64,000 nucleotides of DNA, from positions 434,001-498,000 of the forward strand of contig JAHCID010000002.1 in assembly GCA_026129405.1 (NCBI GenBank). The letters run 5' to 3'. The DNA comes from a bacterium. GTDB lineage: Bacteria > Desulfobacterota > Binatia > DP-6. The first letter of the stretch is position 1. Each line of letters opens with the position of its first letter. The translations under genes were made by a program, and so were the position numbers. This document shows positions 28,805-36,942 of this stretch, one piece after another. The notes under the pieces are model-generated. The model ran no database searches. It had not been told where the DNA came from and worked only from the letters and a program-made list of their open reading frames with translations.

Positions 28805-29052
28805 TGCTCTCGGGACGCGCCCTCGTCATCGCCGCCGGCATCTTCGCCGTGCTCTGGGTCGCGATCGATTCCGGCATCGTGCCGCGCGAGGACCCCGGCG
28901 GCACGACGCCGGCGCTCGGCATCCTCGGCATCGTGTTCGGCATCAGCGCGCTGGTCATGCACTACGGCGGGCAGCCGCGGCGCGTGCCGCTGCTCGTGGG
29001 CACCTCGCTCGGGACGCTCGGCTACTGCGCCTGGCGTCTGCTCGCGCTCTGA
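28804..29052 (+). CDS. Small membrane protein
   Basis: An 82-residue protein of unknown function made of three hydrophobic segments: LVIAAGIFAVLWVAI, LGILGIVFGISALVM and VPLLVGTSLGTLGYCAWRLLAL. They are separated by short polar loops (DSGIVPREDPGGTT and HYGGQPRR). The ATG overlaps the stop of the lipoprotein gene, which argues for a functional pair at the envelope. High third-position GC supports a real coding sequence. It converges on the metallophosphoesterase gene. Confidence 0.65.
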   Translation: MLSGRALVIAAGIFAVLWVAIDSGIVPREDPGGTTPALGILGIVFGISALVMHYGGQPRRVPLLVGTSLGTLGYCAWRLLAL

Positions 29053-29068
29053 GCGCCGTCGCCGCCGC

Positions 29069-30337
29069 TCAGCTCGCGAGCACGAGCTCGAGCACCGACG
29101 CCTCACCGGGCACGCCGATCCGCAGCGGGAAGCCGTAGAAACCCGTTCCGCGGTGGACGTACAGCCGATTCGGCCCGTGGTGGAACAGCCCGTGGTCCGG
29201 CCACGGCGTGCGCGCCAGGACCGTCCAGTGCAGGCCGAAGCTCACCAGCCCGAGCTGGCCGCCGTGGGTGTGGCCGGAGAGCGTCAGGTCGGCCTCGCCG
29301 TGCGGTACGTGTTTCCACGCCGACGGATCGTGCAGGAGGAGGAGCCGCAGCGCGCCCGCGCGGCGCGGCAGCCGGGCGAAGAGCGCGGCCAGGTGCTCGC
29401 GGCGCCCGCGTCCCACGTAGTCGGCGCCCACGATCTGCACCGGGCCGACGGCGGTCTCGACCACGACCTCCTCGTCGACCAGCAGCCGCACGCCGTTGGT
29501 CGCGAGGGCGTGGCGCACCTCGTCCGGCGTCTCGTGGTCGTGATTGCCGAAGACGGCGAAGCAGCGCTCCTGCACCGCGCGCAGCGGCGCGAACGCCTCG
29601 GCCAGCGCCCCCGGCGTGCCGGCGCCCTCCATGGTGAGGAAGTCGCCGGTGAGCAGCACGAGGTCGGGGTCCTGCTCGACCAGGTCGGCGATGCGCCGGT
29701 GGAGGCGGTGCACGGGCTGCCAGGGGCCGAGGTGCGGATCGGTGATCTGCACGATGCGCAGCGGGCGGTCGGGCAGGGGGGCGGGCTCGCGCCGGCGCCA
29801 GCGCTCGACCCGGATGCGGGTGGGGTCGGCCGGCCCGTCGCCGCCCATCGGGATGCGGACGACCTCGGAGACGGCGCGCAGCGAGGTGCCGACCGAGAGC
29901 GCCACGACGACGAGGGGCGCGAGGTCGAGCCAGCGCAGCACGGCGAGGGCGTCGTCCCAGCCGAAGAACGTGCACAGCGCGCGGACGGGCCACAGGACGA
30001 GCAGCCATGGCCCGGCGATGAACCCGGCGGCGACGAACGCCATGCCCGGGATGCTGACGAGCCAGCGGAACCACGGCGTGCGCAGCCGCGCGCGCACCAG
30101 CGCCGCGAGGTGGAGCCCGCCGGCGCAGAGCCCGTAGACCGTCCCCCAGGTGACGGCCAGCCCGGCGGTCGGCCCCAGCCACTCGACGAGCCGGGCGTGC
30201 AGCGCGACCGCCCCGGGGAGCGACACCGCGAGGATGACGATGCCCCAGATGCCGTAGTCCCGCCCGCGCCCGAGCCAGCCCCACAGCGGGACCGCGACGG
30301 CGATCAGGAGCGCGAGGGCGGGGACCAGTCCGGGCAT
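29069..30337 (-). CDS. Membrane-anchored metallophosphoesterase (YkuE/YaeI-like)
   Basis: A 422-residue protein. The first 165 residues hold about five hydrophobic helices; the rest is a calcineurin-like phosphoesterase. All five metal-binding blocks are visible: IVQITDPHLG, LVLLTGDFLT, VFGNHDHE, LLLLHDPSAW and LSGHTHGGQLG. Homologues include UDP-diacylglucosamine and phosphodiester hydrolases, as well as YkuE-type metal-dependent phosphoesterases. The exact substrate is uncertain, but the membrane domain suggests a lipid-linked or envelope-located one. It is divergent from the peptide-binding-protein gene. Confidence 0.88.
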   Translation of the reverse strand: MPGLVPALALLIAVAVPLWGWLGRGRDYGIWGIVILAVSLPGAVALHARLVEWLGPTAGLAVTWGTVYGLCAGGLHLAALVRARLRTPWFRWLVSIPGMAFVAAGFIAGPWLLVLWPVRALCTFFGWDDALAVLRWLDLAPLVVVALSVGTSLRAVSEVVRIPMGGDGPADPTRIRVERWRRREPAPLPDRPLRIVQITDPHLGPWQPVHRLHRRIADLVEQDPDLVLLTGDFLTMEGAGTPGALAEAFAPLRAVQERCFAVFGNHDHETPDEVRHALATNGVRLLVDEEVVVETAVGPVQIVGADYVGRGRREHLAALFARLPRRAGALRLLLLHDPSAWKHVPHGEADLTLSGHTHGGQLGLVSFGLHWTVLARTPWPDHGLFHHGPNRLYVHRGTGFYGFPLRIGVPGEASVLELVLAS

Positions 30338-30448
30338 GGCGCGGAGATCGATCGTAGCCTGCCCGCGGGACACGCGCGACGTGGAGGGTGCGCGGCTCCC
30401 GTCCGCCGCGTTGGCGCGCGCCGCCGCCCCATGCCATGACGGTCGCCG

Positions 30449-32449
30449 ATGCGGATCGTGGGGGTGGTGCTGCTCGCGGTGATCGCGACGGTCGCCTGCA
30501 CCAACAACCCGTATCCGGACGGCGAGTCGGCGAAGAAGATCCTGTTCACGTCCTTCTCGGAGCCGCCGAAGACGCTCGACCCGCAGGTCTCGTACACCAC
30601 GATCGACCACGTCATCACCGGGCCGGTCTACGACGGTCTCCTCCAGTACCACTTCCTCGATCGCCCCTATCGGCTGATCCCGAATCTGCTCGAGACGATG
30701 CCCGAGCCGGAGCCGCGCGCCGACGGTCGCGTCGTCTACCGGCTGCGCCTGCGGCCGGACGTCGAGTTCCACGAGGACGACTGCTTCGCGGTCGGAACGC
30801 CCGGCGCACGCACGCGCACGGTCGTCGCCGACGACGCCGCGTTCTCGATCATGCGGCTCGCCGATCCGGAGGTGAACAGCCCGATCGCGCCGAACCTCGT
30901 GCGCCTCGTCGGCTTCGAGGCGTTCGGGCAGGCGCTCGCCCAGCGCCGCAAGGACGATCCCGCGTTCGCGGCGAAGCGCATCGATCGGCAGTACGCCGAG
31001 GTCGGCGGCATCGAGGGCGTCACCGTGACCGGGCCGCTCGAGCTCGAGCTGGCCCTGTCCGAGGCGTATCCGCAGCTGCGTTACCTCATGGCGATGGAGT
31101 TCATGGCGCCCGTGCCCTGGGAGGCGATCGTCTGGTGGAACGGCGAGGACGGGCGCGACGGCTTCGCCGAGCATCCGGTCGGAACGGGGCCGTATCGGCT
31201 GGCGCTCTACGACAAGCGCAGTCGCATCGTGCTCGAGCGTAACCCGCGCTGGCACGGCGCGCTCCGCCCGGGCGCGCCGGGCACGGTGTATCCGTCGGAG
31301 GGCGCGCCCGGCGACCGCGAGCGCGGCTGGCTCGATCCGCAGTACGTCGGCAAGCCGCTGCCGTTCGTCGACCGCATCGAGCTGTCGCTCGACGGGCAGG
31401 ACATCCCGGCCTTCACCAAGTTCCTCCAGGGCTACTACGACGCCTCCGGCGTCATCGAGGAGAGCTTCGAGCGCATGGTGAAGGAGGGCGGCCTGTCGCC
31501 CGACATGGCCGCCCTCGGCATGGAGCTCGACAAGGCGGTGATCCCGGCCGTCTACTACATCGGCTTCAACATGACCGACGCCGTCGTCGGCGGCGCGGCG
31601 GGCGAGAAGAGCCGCAAGCTGCGTCAGGCGATGAGCCTCGCGGTCGACAGCGTCGAGTTCGCGCGCGTCTTCATGAACGGGCGTGCGGTGCCGGCGCAGA
31701 CGCCGATCCCGCCGGGCGTCTTCGGCTACGACGCCGCCTACGTGAACCCGTTCCGCCAGCCGAACCTCGAGCGCGCGAAGCAGGTGCTCGCCGAGGCCGG
31801 GTATCCCGACGGCATCGACCCGGCGACGCGCCGGCCGCTGCAGCTGACCTTCGACACCGGCGACACCAGCGCGCGCGGGCGCCTGCGCTACCAGTTCTTC
31901 GTCGACGCCTGGAGCCGGCTCGGGCTCGACGTGACCATCGCCGCGACGTCGTACAACCAGTTCCAGGACAAGGTCCGCCGCGGCACGTATCAGATCTTCA
32001 TGTGGGGCTGGGTCGCCGACTACCCCGACCCCGAGAACTTCCTCTTCCTGCTCTGGAGCAAGATGGCGCGCAGCCAGGGCGGGCCGAACACCGCGAACTT
32101 CGAGAACCCCGACTACGACGCGCTCTTCCTGCGCATGCGCGACCTCGAGGACGGCCCCGAGCGCACGCGCCTCATCGACGAGATGCGCACCCTGCTCGAG
32201 CAGCAGCGGCCGTGGATCGAGCTCTTCTACCCCGAGACCTACACGCTCACCCACGCGTGGGTGAAGAACGCGAAGCCGCTCGGCATGTCGTACTCGACGC
32301 TCAAGTATCGCGACGTCGACGGTGCGACGCGCGCGCGCCTGCAGACGGCGTGGAACCAGCCGGTGCTCTGGCCCGCCTGGGTGCTGCTCGCCGGCGCGAT
32401 CGCCGTCGTGGCGCCCGCCGTGGTGACGCTGGTGCGCAGGAACCGGTGA
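30449..32449 (+). CDS. ABC-importer substrate-binding lipoprotein (peptide/nickel family) with C-terminal membrane helix
   Basis: A 666-residue protein of the SBP_bac_5 family. The lipobox (LLAVIATVAC) anchors it at the outer face of the inner membrane. The family signature appears early as TSFSEPPKTLDPQVSYTT; typical later blocks are GTGPYRLALYDKRSRIVLER and ERNPRWHG, then RQAMSLAVDS and WVADYPDPENFLFLLWSK. Unlike usual DppA/OppA proteins it ends with a hydrophobic helix (WPAWVLLAGAIAVVAPAVVT) and RRNR, so it may be tethered at both ends. It heads an operon with two permease genes, ten bases apart. The likely substrate is a peptide or other oligomer. Confidence 0.9.
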   Translation: MRIVGVVLLAVIATVACTNNPYPDGESAKKILFTSFSEPPKTLDPQVSYTTIDHVITGPVYDGLLQYHFLDRPYRLIPNLLETMPEPEPRADGRVVYRLRLRPDVEFHEDDCFAVGTPGARTRTVVADDAAFSIMRLADPEVNSPIAPNLVRLVGFEAFGQALAQRRKDDPAFAAKRIDRQYAEVGGIEGVTVTGPLELELALSEAYPQLRYLMAMEFMAPVPWEAIVWWNGEDGRDGFAEHPVGTGPYRLALYDKRSRIVLERNPRWHGALRPGAPGTVYPSEGAPGDRERGWLDPQYVGKPLPFVDRIELSLDGQDIPAFTKFLQGYYDASGVIEESFERMVKEGGLSPDMAALGMELDKAVIPAVYYIGFNMTDAVVGGAAGEKSRKLRQAMSLAVDSVEFARVFMNGRAVPAQTPIPPGVFGYDAAYVNPFRQPNLERAKQVLAEAGYPDGIDPATRRPLQLTFDTGDTSARGRLRYQFFVDAWSRLGLDVTIAATSYNQFQDKVRRGTYQIFMWGWVADYPDPENFLFLLWSKMARSQGGPNTANFENPDYDALFLRMRDLEDGPERTRLIDEMRTLLEQQRPWIELFYPETYTLTHAWVKNAKPLGMSYSTLKYRDVDGATRARLQTAWNQPVLWPAWVLLAGAIAVVAPAVVTLVRRNR

Positions 32450-32459
32450 GGGCGTCGCG

Positions 32460-33428
32460 GTGATCCTCTCGTACCTCGTCCGGCGGCTCGCCTATGGGGC
32501 GGTCACGGTCCTCGGCGTCCTGCTCTTCCTCTTCCTCCTCTTCTTCCTGGTGACGACGCCCGAGGACATCGCGCGCCGCGCCCTGGGTGACAAGGCGCAG
32601 CCCGCCGCGCTCGCGCAGTGGATCGCCAGCCACGGCTACGACAAGCCGCTCTTCTGGAACGCCGCGGCGCCGACCGACACGCTCCTCGTCGACCACTTCC
32701 GGCGCATGCTGACGTTCGACTTCGGCCGCAGCGACGCCGACGACGTGCCCATCACGCGCCGCCTGCGCGAGGGGGCAGGCCCGAGCCTGGCGCTGACGGT
32801 GCCGATGTTCCTGCTCGAGATCCCGCTCGCCGTGGCGCTGGCGCTGCTCGTCGCGCTGCTGCGCGAGACCTACGTCGACCGGCTCGGCGTCGTCCTGTGC
32901 GTGCTCGCGATGAGCGTGTCGATCCTGCTCTACATCATCGGCGGGCAGTTCCTCATCGGCAAGCTCCTGCGCTGGTTCCCGATCTCGGGGTTCGATCCGA
33001 ACCCGGCGGTGATCCTGCGCTTCCTCGCGTTGCCGGTCCTGGTCGGCATCGTGTCGGGGCTGGGCGAGGGCATCCGCTTCTACCGCACCGTCTTCATCGA
33101 GGAGACGGGACGCGACCACGTGCGCACGGCGCGCGCGAAGGGCGCCGGCGACGCCCGCGTGATGACGGTGCACGTGCTGCGCAACGCGCTCATCCCGATC
33201 CTCACCCAGGTCGTGCTGGTGATCCCGTTCCTGTTCACCGGCTCGATGCTGCTCGAGTCCTTCTTCGGCATCCCCGGGCTGGGCGCGCTCACCGTCGACG
33301 CCATCCACGGCAACGACTTCGCGACCCTGCGCACGATGGTCTACATCGGCTCGCTGCTCTTCATCCTCGGGCAGGTGCTGACGGATCTGAGCTACGTGCT
33401 GGTCGATCCGCGCGTGCGGCTGGAGTGA
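32460..33428 (+). CDS. ABC-importer permease, DppB/OppB type
   Basis: A 322-residue inner-membrane protein. It starts like all DppB proteins, ILSYLVRRLAYGAVTVLGVL, and has a long periplasmic loop (SHGYDKPLFW...DFGRSD) and six hydrophobic helices. The EAA loop that docks the ATPase is visible in DHVRTARAKGAGDARVMTVHVLRNALIPI, and the ending SYVLVDPRVRLE is typical. GTG start, ten bases after the binding-protein gene. Together with the next gene it forms the channel of a dipeptide-type importer. No ATPase gene follows, so the energising subunits must be encoded elsewhere. Confidence 0.92.
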   Translation: MILSYLVRRLAYGAVTVLGVLLFLFLLFFLVTTPEDIARRALGDKAQPAALAQWIASHGYDKPLFWNAAAPTDTLLVDHFRRMLTFDFGRSDADDVPITRRLREGAGPSLALTVPMFLLEIPLAVALALLVALLRETYVDRLGVVLCVLAMSVSILLYIIGGQFLIGKLLRWFPISGFDPNPAVILRFLALPVLVGIVSGLGEGIRFYRTVFIEETGRDHVRTARAKGAGDARVMTVHVLRNALIPILTQVVLVIPFLFTGSMLLESFFGIPGLGALTVDAIHGNDFATLRTMVYIGSLLFILGQVLTDLSYVLVDPRVRLE

Positions 33429-33430
33429 CG

Positions 33431-34432
33431 ATGGAGCCGTACGTCCAGTCGAACCTGCTCGTCCTCCTGCTCGTCGTCGTGGCGGCGCTGCTCTGGCGCG
33501 CCGTGTGGCGCAACCCGCTCGGGCGCCAGGCCGCGCGCCAGATCGCACGCCGCCGGCCGATCGCGCTGGCGGTGGTCGGGCTCTACATGGCGATCGCGCT
33601 CGGCGACTCGGTGGCCTGGATCGGCGGTGCCGACGCCTACCGGCCCCGCACGGTGATCGACCGCTTCTTCCCCGTCGACTTCCAGGAGCGCAGCTACTCC
33701 GCGCCGCTCGCCACCACCGACTTCTACGGCGACGAGCCGCTGCGCTATCCCGGCCGCCATCTCCTCGGCACCGACATCCTCGGCCGCGACGTCCTGCACC
33801 TGACGCTGAAGGGCGCCCGCGTCGCGCTCCTGATCGGCGGGCTCACGAGCCTCATCGTCATCCCCATCGCGCTCCTGTTCGGCGTCTCGGCGGGCTACCT
33901 CGGCGGTCGCGTCGACGACGCCGTCTTCTTCCTCATGTCGACGCTCGCCTCGATGCCGGGGCTGCTGCTGCTGATCGCGCTCATCATGGCGATGGGGCAC
34001 GGCACGGTGCAGGTGTGCATCGCGCTCGGGGTCACGGGATGGGTCGGCTTCTGCCGCGTCGCGCGCGGCGAGACGCTGAAGCTGCGCGAGCAGGACTACG
34101 TGACGGCGGCACGCGCGCTCGGCGCCGGCGCGCCGCACGTCATGCTGCGCCACGTCGTGCCGAATCTCGCGCACCTCGTCGTCATCACGTTCGTGCTGAT
34201 GTTCTCGGGCCTCGTGCTCACCGAGGCGGTGCTCTCGTGGCTCGGCATCGGGCTCGCGGGCAGCTGGGGGCAGATGATCGATCAGGCGCGCGACGAGCTG
34301 GCGCGCGACCCGATCATCGTGTGGAACCTGCTGTCGGCGGCGGTGGCGCTCTTCGGGCTCATCCTGGCGGTGAACCTCGTCGGCGACGCCGTCCGCGACG
34401 TGCTCGACCCGCGCACGCGGGCCGAGCCCTGA
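33431..34432 (+). CDS. ABC-importer permease, DppC/OppC type
   Basis: A 333-residue inner-membrane protein pairing with the preceding permease; its ATG is two bases after that gene's stop. It has an N-terminal extension with one additional hydrophobic helix (LLVLLLVVVAALLW) before the usual OppC_N helix (PIALAVVGLYMAIALGD). The DppC core shows HLLGTDILGRDVLHLTLKGARVAL and the EAA loop QDYVTAARALGAGAPHVMLRHVVPNL. It ends GDAVRDVLDPRTR, typical of the family. The operon stops here, without DppD/DppF-like ATPases. Confidence 0.92.
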   Translation: MEPYVQSNLLVLLLVVVAALLWRAVWRNPLGRQAARQIARRRPIALAVVGLYMAIALGDSVAWIGGADAYRPRTVIDRFFPVDFQERSYSAPLATTDFYGDEPLRYPGRHLLGTDILGRDVLHLTLKGARVALLIGGLTSLIVIPIALLFGVSAGYLGGRVDDAVFFLMSTLASMPGLLLLIALIMAMGHGTVQVCIALGVTGWVGFCRVARGETLKLREQDYVTAARALGAGAPHVMLRHVVPNLAHLVVITFVLMFSGLVLTEAVLSWLGIGLAGSWGQMIDQARDELARDPIIVWNLLSAAVALFGLILAVNLVGDAVRDVLDPRTRAEP

Positions 34433-34440
34433 GCCGTCGT

Positions 34441-34474
34441 CCCTACCCGGCGCGCGAGCGGTCGCCGGGATGGG
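34441..34474. terminator. Imperfect inverted repeat between convergent genes
   Basis: CCCTACCCGGCG (34441-34452) can pair with 34463-34474 (CGCCGGGATGGG), with a two-base mismatch in the stem and a ten-base loop. It lies just after the permease stop and before the end of the opposing HNH gene. No T-tract follows, so the terminator call rests on position and pairing only. Confidence 0.4.
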
Positions 34475-34517
34475 CGGCGGCGCAGATCGGGACCGTGCGC
34501 CGCTTCTCCTGCGCCGC

Positions 34518-34856
34518 TCAGCGCCGCGGGTCGCTGCGACCCGAGAGCCAGTCGGCGAGGACGTCCTTCGAGTGCTCCGCCTCGTGGCAGTCGGCGCAGA
34601 GGTTCTCCCAGTTGCTGCCGTCGGGCGGATCGTTGTGGTGGTTGCCGTCGCGGTGATGAACCGTGAGCAGGTGCAGGGTCGCGTGATCGAACTCGCGGGC
34701 GCAGCGGCCGCAGATCCAGCCGTGCAGCGCGAGTGAGCGCTCGCGGTAGCCCTGGCTGCGGGCACGTGCGGCCTCCTGCGCCTCGCGCACGATCGCGGCG
34801 GTGTCGGGCGCCGGCCCGCTGCGGCGGCGCGACGGGCGGAAGCTGCGGGTCGACAT
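34518..34856 (-). CDS. yajD: YajD-like HNH nuclease-family protein
   Basis: A 112-residue protein matching the short YajD family of Escherichia coli. It has the zinc-knuckle WICGRCAREF, the HNH core LTVHHRDGNHHNDPPDGSNW with the catalytic histidine pair, and the second knuckle LCADCHEAEHSKD. The family has an intact HNH metal site but no established cellular function; members are thought to be nucleases or DNA-binding enzymes. The N-terminal 35 residues are Arg-rich and probably disordered. It converges on the ABC-permease gene and follows the TVP38-family gene on the same strand. Confidence 0.9.
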   Translation of the reverse strand: MSTRSFRPSRRRSGPAPDTAAIVREAQEAARARSQGYRERSLALHGWICGRCAREFDHATLHLLTVHHRDGNHHNDPPDGSNWENLCADCHEAEHSKDVLADWLSGRSDPRR

Positions 34857-34896
34857 GGGGCGATGATAGCGCGGTCGTGCCGGCCCGCCAGCCGCC

Positions 34897-35565
34897 TCAG
34901 GACGCGCCGGCGTCGGGTGCCCCGAAGAGCTTGCGCCGCACGCCGGGCAGCATGAGCGGCAGGAGCAGCGACAGGGAGAGCAGGACGGCGAGGATGCGCA
35001 TGCCCGTCGTATCGTCGTCGAGCAGCGCCGAGCCGAAGGCAGAGCACGCGAACGCCCGTACCGGTGCGCCGATCACCAGCGCGCTCGCGAACGGCCAGAG
35101 CCGCACCGACGACAGCCCGGCGCCCCAGTGGAACGGCGAGAGGATGCCGAACGGGTGCGCCGTCGAGAGTCCGATCACCGTGGGCCCGAGACGCTGCACG
35201 TGCGGCTCGAAGCGGCGGAACGCCTCGCCGAGGTGCTCGATCACCCACTCGCGGCCCAGCCAGCGGGCGAGCCCGAACTTCGCGAACCCGGACAGGATGA
35301 TGCCGCCGCCGCCGAGCGCGGTGCCCATCGCGGGTCCGAAGCAGAGGCCGCCGGCGGTGAGGATCAGCAGGGCGGGGATGCCGAGGAACTGCCGGAAGAC
35401 GACCAGCACGAAGTAGATCGCGGGTCCCTTCCAGCCGAGGGACAGCACGGCGTCGCGGATGCCCTGGAGCGAGAAGTCGACGCCGTAGTAGGCGCGCAGC
35501 GCCTGCCCGAGGATCAAACCGGTGAGCAGGATCCCGACCAGGAGGACCGGCGCGTGGCGGCGCAT
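34897..35565 (-). CDS. TVP38/TMEM64-family membrane protein
   Basis: A 222-residue inner-membrane protein of the DedA-related TVP38/VTT superfamily. Visible are the N-terminal helix (VLLVGILLTGLILGQAL) and the signature region FRQFLGIPALLILTAGGLCFGP with the re-entrant GTALGGGGIILSGFAKFGLARW. Several further helices follow to LSLSLLLPLMLPGVRR. VTT proteins act as lipid scramblases or transport undecaprenyl phosphate and other lipids; the role of this one is inferred from family only. The start at MRRHAPV is supported by a GGAGGGAG ribosome-binding site; a longer upstream reading frame has none. Confidence 0.85.
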   Translation of the reverse strand: MRRHAPVLLVGILLTGLILGQALRAYYGVDFSLQGIRDAVLSLGWKGPAIYFVLVVFRQFLGIPALLILTAGGLCFGPAMGTALGGGGIILSGFAKFGLARWLGREWVIEHLGEAFRRFEPHVQRLGPTVIGLSTAHPFGILSPFHWGAGLSSVRLWPFASALVIGAPVRAFACSAFGSALLDDDTTGMRILAVLLSLSLLLPLMLPGVRRKLFGAPDAGAS

Positions 35566-35699
35566 CTCCCTCCAGGCGTACGGGCTCCGCCGCGAGCGGT
35601 CAACCGCATGCGGCTTGCCACGGTGCCGCCTCGGCGGCACGAGGAGGCCGGGGTGACGAAGCGACTCCGCGGCGCGGCGCTCCGACCGGCGCGGTCACG

Positions 35700-36122
35700 T
35701 TGCGCCTCGGCACCGGCGAGCACCCCGTCGGCGTCACCACCGCGGTCGCGACTCCGGGCATCGAGCGCTTCGACCCCTGCGCCAGCACCGCCGTCCGGAC
35801 GCTGCTCGGCGTGGCCGATGGGGCGGCGTGCCGCATGCCGCAGGCCATGGGCATGTCGGCTGCCGCGGGGCGCCGCGCGACGCTGCACGTACGCGGGACG
35901 CCGCTGCTCGACCTCGTGGTCGACCCGTCGGGCCGGCGCATCACCCTCGTCCCGCGCGGCGCCTTCCATCGCCTGCGGGGCGACGGCGACGTGCCGCCGC
36001 GCTGGGAGGCGCTGCTCCCGGACGACGTCGTCACCCTGACCCTGGTTGCACCGACGGGCACGACGACCCGCGTTCCGCTGGCGCGCTGGCACATGGAGCC
36101 GCTCGAGCGCCGCGGCGACTGA
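35700..36122 (+). CDS. Hypothetical protein, start uncertain
   Basis: A 140-residue protein that I do not recognise. It is rich in short beta-strand segments (RRATLHVRGTPLLDLVVDPS, RRITLVPRGAFHRLRG, DVVTLTLVAPTGTTTRVPL) and lacks a signal peptide in the frame as read. The first usable start is a TTG without a ribosome-binding site. The same frame stays open for at least 100 bases upstream (PTGAVTLRLGTGEHPVGV reads naturally) without an ATG or GTG. The true N-terminus may therefore have been lost or lie on a leaderless or unusual start. Codon use is typical of the window. Confidence 0.45.
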   Translation: MRLGTGEHPVGVTTAVATPGIERFDPCASTAVRTLLGVADGAACRMPQAMGMSAAAGRRATLHVRGTPLLDLVVDPSGRRITLVPRGAFHRLRGDGDVPPRWEALLPDDVVTLTLVAPTGTTTRVPLARWHMEPLERRGD

Positions 36123-36144
36123 CCGGCGCCGGCGGCCGCGCGGC

Positions 36145-36174
36145 TTGACAATTGGTTGGACCATTGGCTAGGCT
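36145..36174 (+). promoter_or_regulatory. Sigma-70-like promoter of the GntR gene
   Basis: TTGACA (a perfect -35 box, 36145-36150) and TAGGCT (-10 box, 36169-36174) are separated by 18 bases. The segment is conspicuously AT-rich for this window. Transcription should start at about 36181-36183, one to three bases before the GTG of the GntR gene, which would give an almost leaderless mRNA; no ribosome-binding site is present. Confidence 0.65.
36153..36163. promoter_or_regulatory. GntR/FadR-type operator between -35 and -10
   Basis: TGGT-TGG-ACCA is a perfect palindrome with a three-base centre, matching the TGGTnnnACCA consensus bound by FadR-subfamily GntR regulators. It occupies the promoter spacer just before the GntR gene, so binding would block RNA polymerase: negative autoregulation of the GntR-diiron operon, relieved by a ligand. 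Confidence 0.65.
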
Positions 36175-36183
36175 ACCCACCCA

Positions 36184-36942
36184 GTGCCGTCGCCCCGCGT
36201 GCTCCCGTTCCGGCCGCCGGCGCGCCGCCGTCTCCACGAGGACGTCGCCGAGCAGCTGCGCGACGCGATCCTCGACGGCCGCTTCGCCGCCGGGGCGAAG
36301 CTGCCGCCGGAGCGCGAGCTGGCGGCCGAGTTCGGCGTCAACCGGACCTCGGTACGCGAGGCGCTCAAGGTGCTCGAGGGTCTCGGCCTCGTGGTCGTGC
36401 GCCAGGGCGACGGCACCACCGTGCGGCCGCTGGTCGACGCCTCGCTCGACGTGCTCGCGCCGATGATCTTTCACGGCGGCCGCGTCGACGGTGGGCTCCT
36501 CGCCGAGTTCGGCGAGGTGATGATGCCGCTCCTGGTCGAGATGGCGCGGCTCGGCATCGAGCGGCGACGTGCCGCCGACCTCGACGTGCTGCGCCGCCTG
36601 CGCGACCTCGTCGCCGATCCCGATCGCGACCGCGAGGAGCGCCACGCCGCCAGCCGCGACCTGCTCGTCCACGTCGCCGACATGACCCGCAACCGCATCT
36701 GGCAGATGCTCGCCCGGCGCGTGCGCGCGTTCCTCGCCTCGGCCCCGCTGGCCGAGGCGCGCCGGCGCCTGAAGCGCGATCCCGGCCGCATCGTGCCGGT
36801 CATCGACGTCTGCCTCGCGGCCATCGACGCGGGGCGCATCGCCGAGGCCATCGACGCCCTCCAGCGTCTCGTCCGTCTGGTCGGCGATCCGGAGGCCACC
36901 GCCGCCGGTCGCGCCGCGACCACGAAGAAAGGATCCCGATGA
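36184..36942 (+). CDS. GntR-family regulator, FadR subfamily
   Basis: A 252-residue transcription factor. The N-terminal winged helix is textbook GntR: LHEDVAEQLRDAILDGRFAAGAKLPPEREL AAEFGVNRTSVREALKVLEG lies at residues 16-65 (key residues PPERELA, RTSVREAL). An all-helical FCD-like C-terminal domain follows. It begins with GTG a few bases after a predicted transcription start whose promoter contains a FadR-type palindrome, so it probably represses itself and the overlapping diiron-protein gene (ATGA). The ligand is unknown; fatty acids, acyl-CoA or organic acids are usual in this subfamily. Confidence 0.9.
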   Translation: MPSPRVLPFRPPARRRLHEDVAEQLRDAILDGRFAAGAKLPPERELAAEFGVNRTSVREALKVLEGLGLVVVRQGDGTTVRPLVDASLDVLAPMIFHGGRVDGGLLAEFGEVMMPLLVEMARLGIERRRAADLDVLRRLRDLVADPDRDREERHAASRDLLVHVADMTRNRIWQMLARRVRAFLASAPLAEARRRLKRDPGRIVPVIDVCLAAIDAGRIAEAIDALQRLVRLVGDPEATAAGRAATTKKGSR

